Source: Desulfobacterales bacterium | GTDB taxonomy: Bacteria; Desulfobacterota; Desulfobacteria; Desulfobacterales; C00003060 | Assembly: GCA_020347085.1 (NCBI GenBank) | Contig: CP070769.1 | Location: forward strand, 1,773,646-1,779,926 | Direction: 5' to 3' | DNA: 6,281 nucleotides | Shown: positions 5,377 through 6,281 of the stretch, piece after piece | Layout: each line of letters starts with the position of its first letter | How positions within the stretch are numbered: position 1 is the stretch's first letter | The notes under the pieces: model-generated | Told to the model about the DNA's origin: nothing | Databases searched by the model: none | Seen by the model: the letters and a program-made list of their open reading frames with translations, nothing else | Position numbers and translations under genes: made by a program

Positions 5377-6041
5377 GATTTGAGATCCTCTCTGACCATC
5401 TTTCTGGGCCCCCCATGTCCAGCCGGCGTCCAGTCTTTCACTGGAAAAATCTCTTCCAGCATCTCCAGCCGATTTAGACGTGTCAGGCGATCAATGATCA
5501 TTTGCCAGACGCAATCGACCTCTTTGCTTATCTCGCATTTCCCATTCATTGATCCGCCGCATGGGCCATTGAGAAGTTGTTTGGAACACCTGGCAATAGG
5601 GCACAGACCAGCCGTTTTGTCTAGTATGCAGTTCCCGCAGCCAGCACAGCGTTCTGACCATACCCCCAATTCCTCGGTCACACCCAAAAAACTCGTATTA
5701 CACCCTGGCAAGACCACCTTATCAGGGAAGCGTTCGGCCAAGAGCTGGACTCCGGCGCCACATGCCAAAGAAAGTACAGCATCGCATTCAGACACCTTGT
5801 CTCCGATCAAATCAACAAACTCAGGTTCACACTGCCGGGCGATGGAATCTTCCACGACCTCGCCTTTGTCTTCTGATTGCTTTCTCCCAACGCGAATCGC
5901 AGAGGCAAGTTCTGCAACCTGCCGCTGTCCACCAGCAAAAGACATGGCAGCACACGTCTCACAACCCAGCACCAGAAGGCGGCGGCAGCCTTTGGTCATC
6001 TTCTCAATCTCTTCAAGTTTCTTCTCTTCTAATGTGATCAT
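5373..6041 (-). CDS. metV: MetV-type cysteine-rich subunit of methylenetetrahydrofolate reductase, copy 1
   Basis: A 222-residue protein of the methylenetetrahydrofolate reductase C-terminal/MetV family, the partner of MetF in acetogens and other Wood-Ljungdahl organisms. It is thought to carry metal centres that transfer electrons to the MetF flavin. Visible motifs are GCETC (C27, C30), RQC (C71), SLACGAGVQ (C94), PGCNTSFLG (C114), CAGCGNC (C132, C135, C138), GLCPIARC (C147, C152), NGPCGG (C161) and GKCE (C169). The closing MVREDLKS is shared with the second copy. The protein is probably cytoplasmic: no signal peptide or membrane segment is seen. The ATG at 6041 is preceded by AAAGGAA at 6049-6055, a good ribosome-binding site. 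Its TGA overlaps the metF1 start by four bases (ATGA), implying translational coupling. Compared with copy 2, it has Ser34 where copy 2 has Cys34, and Cys114 where copy 2 has Leu110. Confidence 0.9.
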   Translation of the reverse strand: MITLEEKKLEEIEKMTKGCRRLLVLGCETCAAMSFAGGQRQVAELASAIRVGRKQSEDKGEVVEDSIARQCEPEFVDLIGDKVSECDAVLSLACGAGVQLLAERFPDKVVLPGCNTSFLGVTEELGVWSERCAGCGNCILDKTAGLCPIARCSKQLLNGPCGGSMNGKCEISKEVDCVWQMIIDRLTRLNRLEMLEEIFPVKDWTPAGHGGPRKMVREDLKS

Positions 6042-6053
6042 ATACCTGTTCCT

Positions 6054-6281
6054 TTAGGCTGAGCGGGCTTGGCCTGAATTGCCCATTCTCTGAATCATCT
6101 CCGCAACCGATTCCTCTTCAACAAGTCCTTCCTGTGGCATATTCAAAATCTCAAGACGCCCTCCGTCTATGCCTAATGCCTCAAGCAGGCTCCTGGCATG
6201 AGCTGTGCGCTGTTTAACCCTCTCTGTTTCCTTTGGGAACGGATCTCTATCAGGCTGGCATGCGGCAAGAAACACGCCATC
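6054..6281 (-). CDS. MvhD-like hydrogenase/Hdr iron-sulfur subunit, C-terminal part (5' end beyond window)
   Basis: The reading frame is open to the right edge and stops with TAA at 6054-6056, so 75 C-terminal residues are visible. They begin DGVFLAACQPDRDPF, followed by an Arg/Lys-rich helix (ETERVKQRTAHARSLLEALGI) and an acidic tail. This resembles the end of the MvhD family (delta subunit of F420-non-reducing hydrogenase), a [2Fe-2S] protein that passes electrons between a hydrogenase or dehydrogenase and heterodisulfide reductase HdrA. In the family as I know it, this segment usually reads DGVxxxGCHxGDC. Here the first Cys is kept and the second position is Asp (CQPDRD). The gene could be a free-standing subunit or the tail of an HdrA-MvhD fusion; the window does not decide. 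It lies 12 bp ahead of metV1, and its stop codon overlaps the metV1 ribosome-binding site, so the genes are probably co-transcribed. Family assignment is moderately sure. Confidence 0.6.
   Translation of the reverse strand, partial: DGVFLAACQPDRDPFPKETERVKQRTAHARSLLEALGIDGGRLEILNMPQEGLVEEESVAEMIQRMGNSGQARSA

Noticed and set aside
5275..6057. Plus-strand open frame of 260 codons
   Set aside because: It lies opposite metV1 and the start of metF1, both of which have clear family motifs. Its translation shows no recognisable domain and is rich in Ser/Pro, as antisense frames often are.

Overview
The window reads as a fragment of the chromosome of a strictly anaerobic bacterium. The best guess is a Desulfobacterota (deltaproteobacterial) sulfate reducer or relative that carries the Wood-Ljungdahl pathway. 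That guess rests on metV-metF gene pairs of the acetogen/sulfate-reducer type, on a preceding MvhD-type electron-transfer subunit, on a soluble PAS histidine kinase with stand-alone receivers, and on the style of the intergenic repeats. The sequence alone does not prove the taxon. All supported genes lie on the minus strand, so transcription runs from the right edge to the left.

From the right edge, in order of transcription: (1) the C-terminal 75 residues of an MvhD-like hydrogenase/heterodisulfide-reductase iron-sulfur subunit; (2) metV copy 1; (3) metF copy 1, joined to metV1 by an ATGA stop/start overlap; (4) a 201-bp gap holding a large imperfect palindrome built from 8-bp units and a short 7-bp repeat array; (5) a CheY-like receiver with a GTG start behind a run of eight G; (6) a second CheY-like receiver; (7) a soluble hybrid histidine kinase whose N-terminal receiver has lost its phospho-acceptor Asp; (8) metV copy 2; (9) metF copy 2, separated from metV2 by a 98-bp spacer containing a 19-bp-stem palindrome made of heptamers; (10) about 290 bp with no recognisable gene but several short inverted repeats.

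MetF is methylenetetrahydrofolate reductase of the methyl branch of the Wood-Ljungdahl pathway. MetV is its cysteine-rich partner, which is thought to link the flavin site to an electron donor. With the MvhD-like subunit upstream, MetVF1 may receive or deliver electrons through an Hdr-type complex encoded beyond the right edge. The two metVF modules have diverged, notably in MetV cysteines, and they flank a complete phosphotransfer cassette (kinase plus two receivers) that has no DNA-binding output domain. The unusual points are this layout, the degenerate receiver on the kinase, and the palindromic short-unit repeats in the intergenic gaps. No CRISPR array, tRNA, rRNA, transposase or phage gene was seen.
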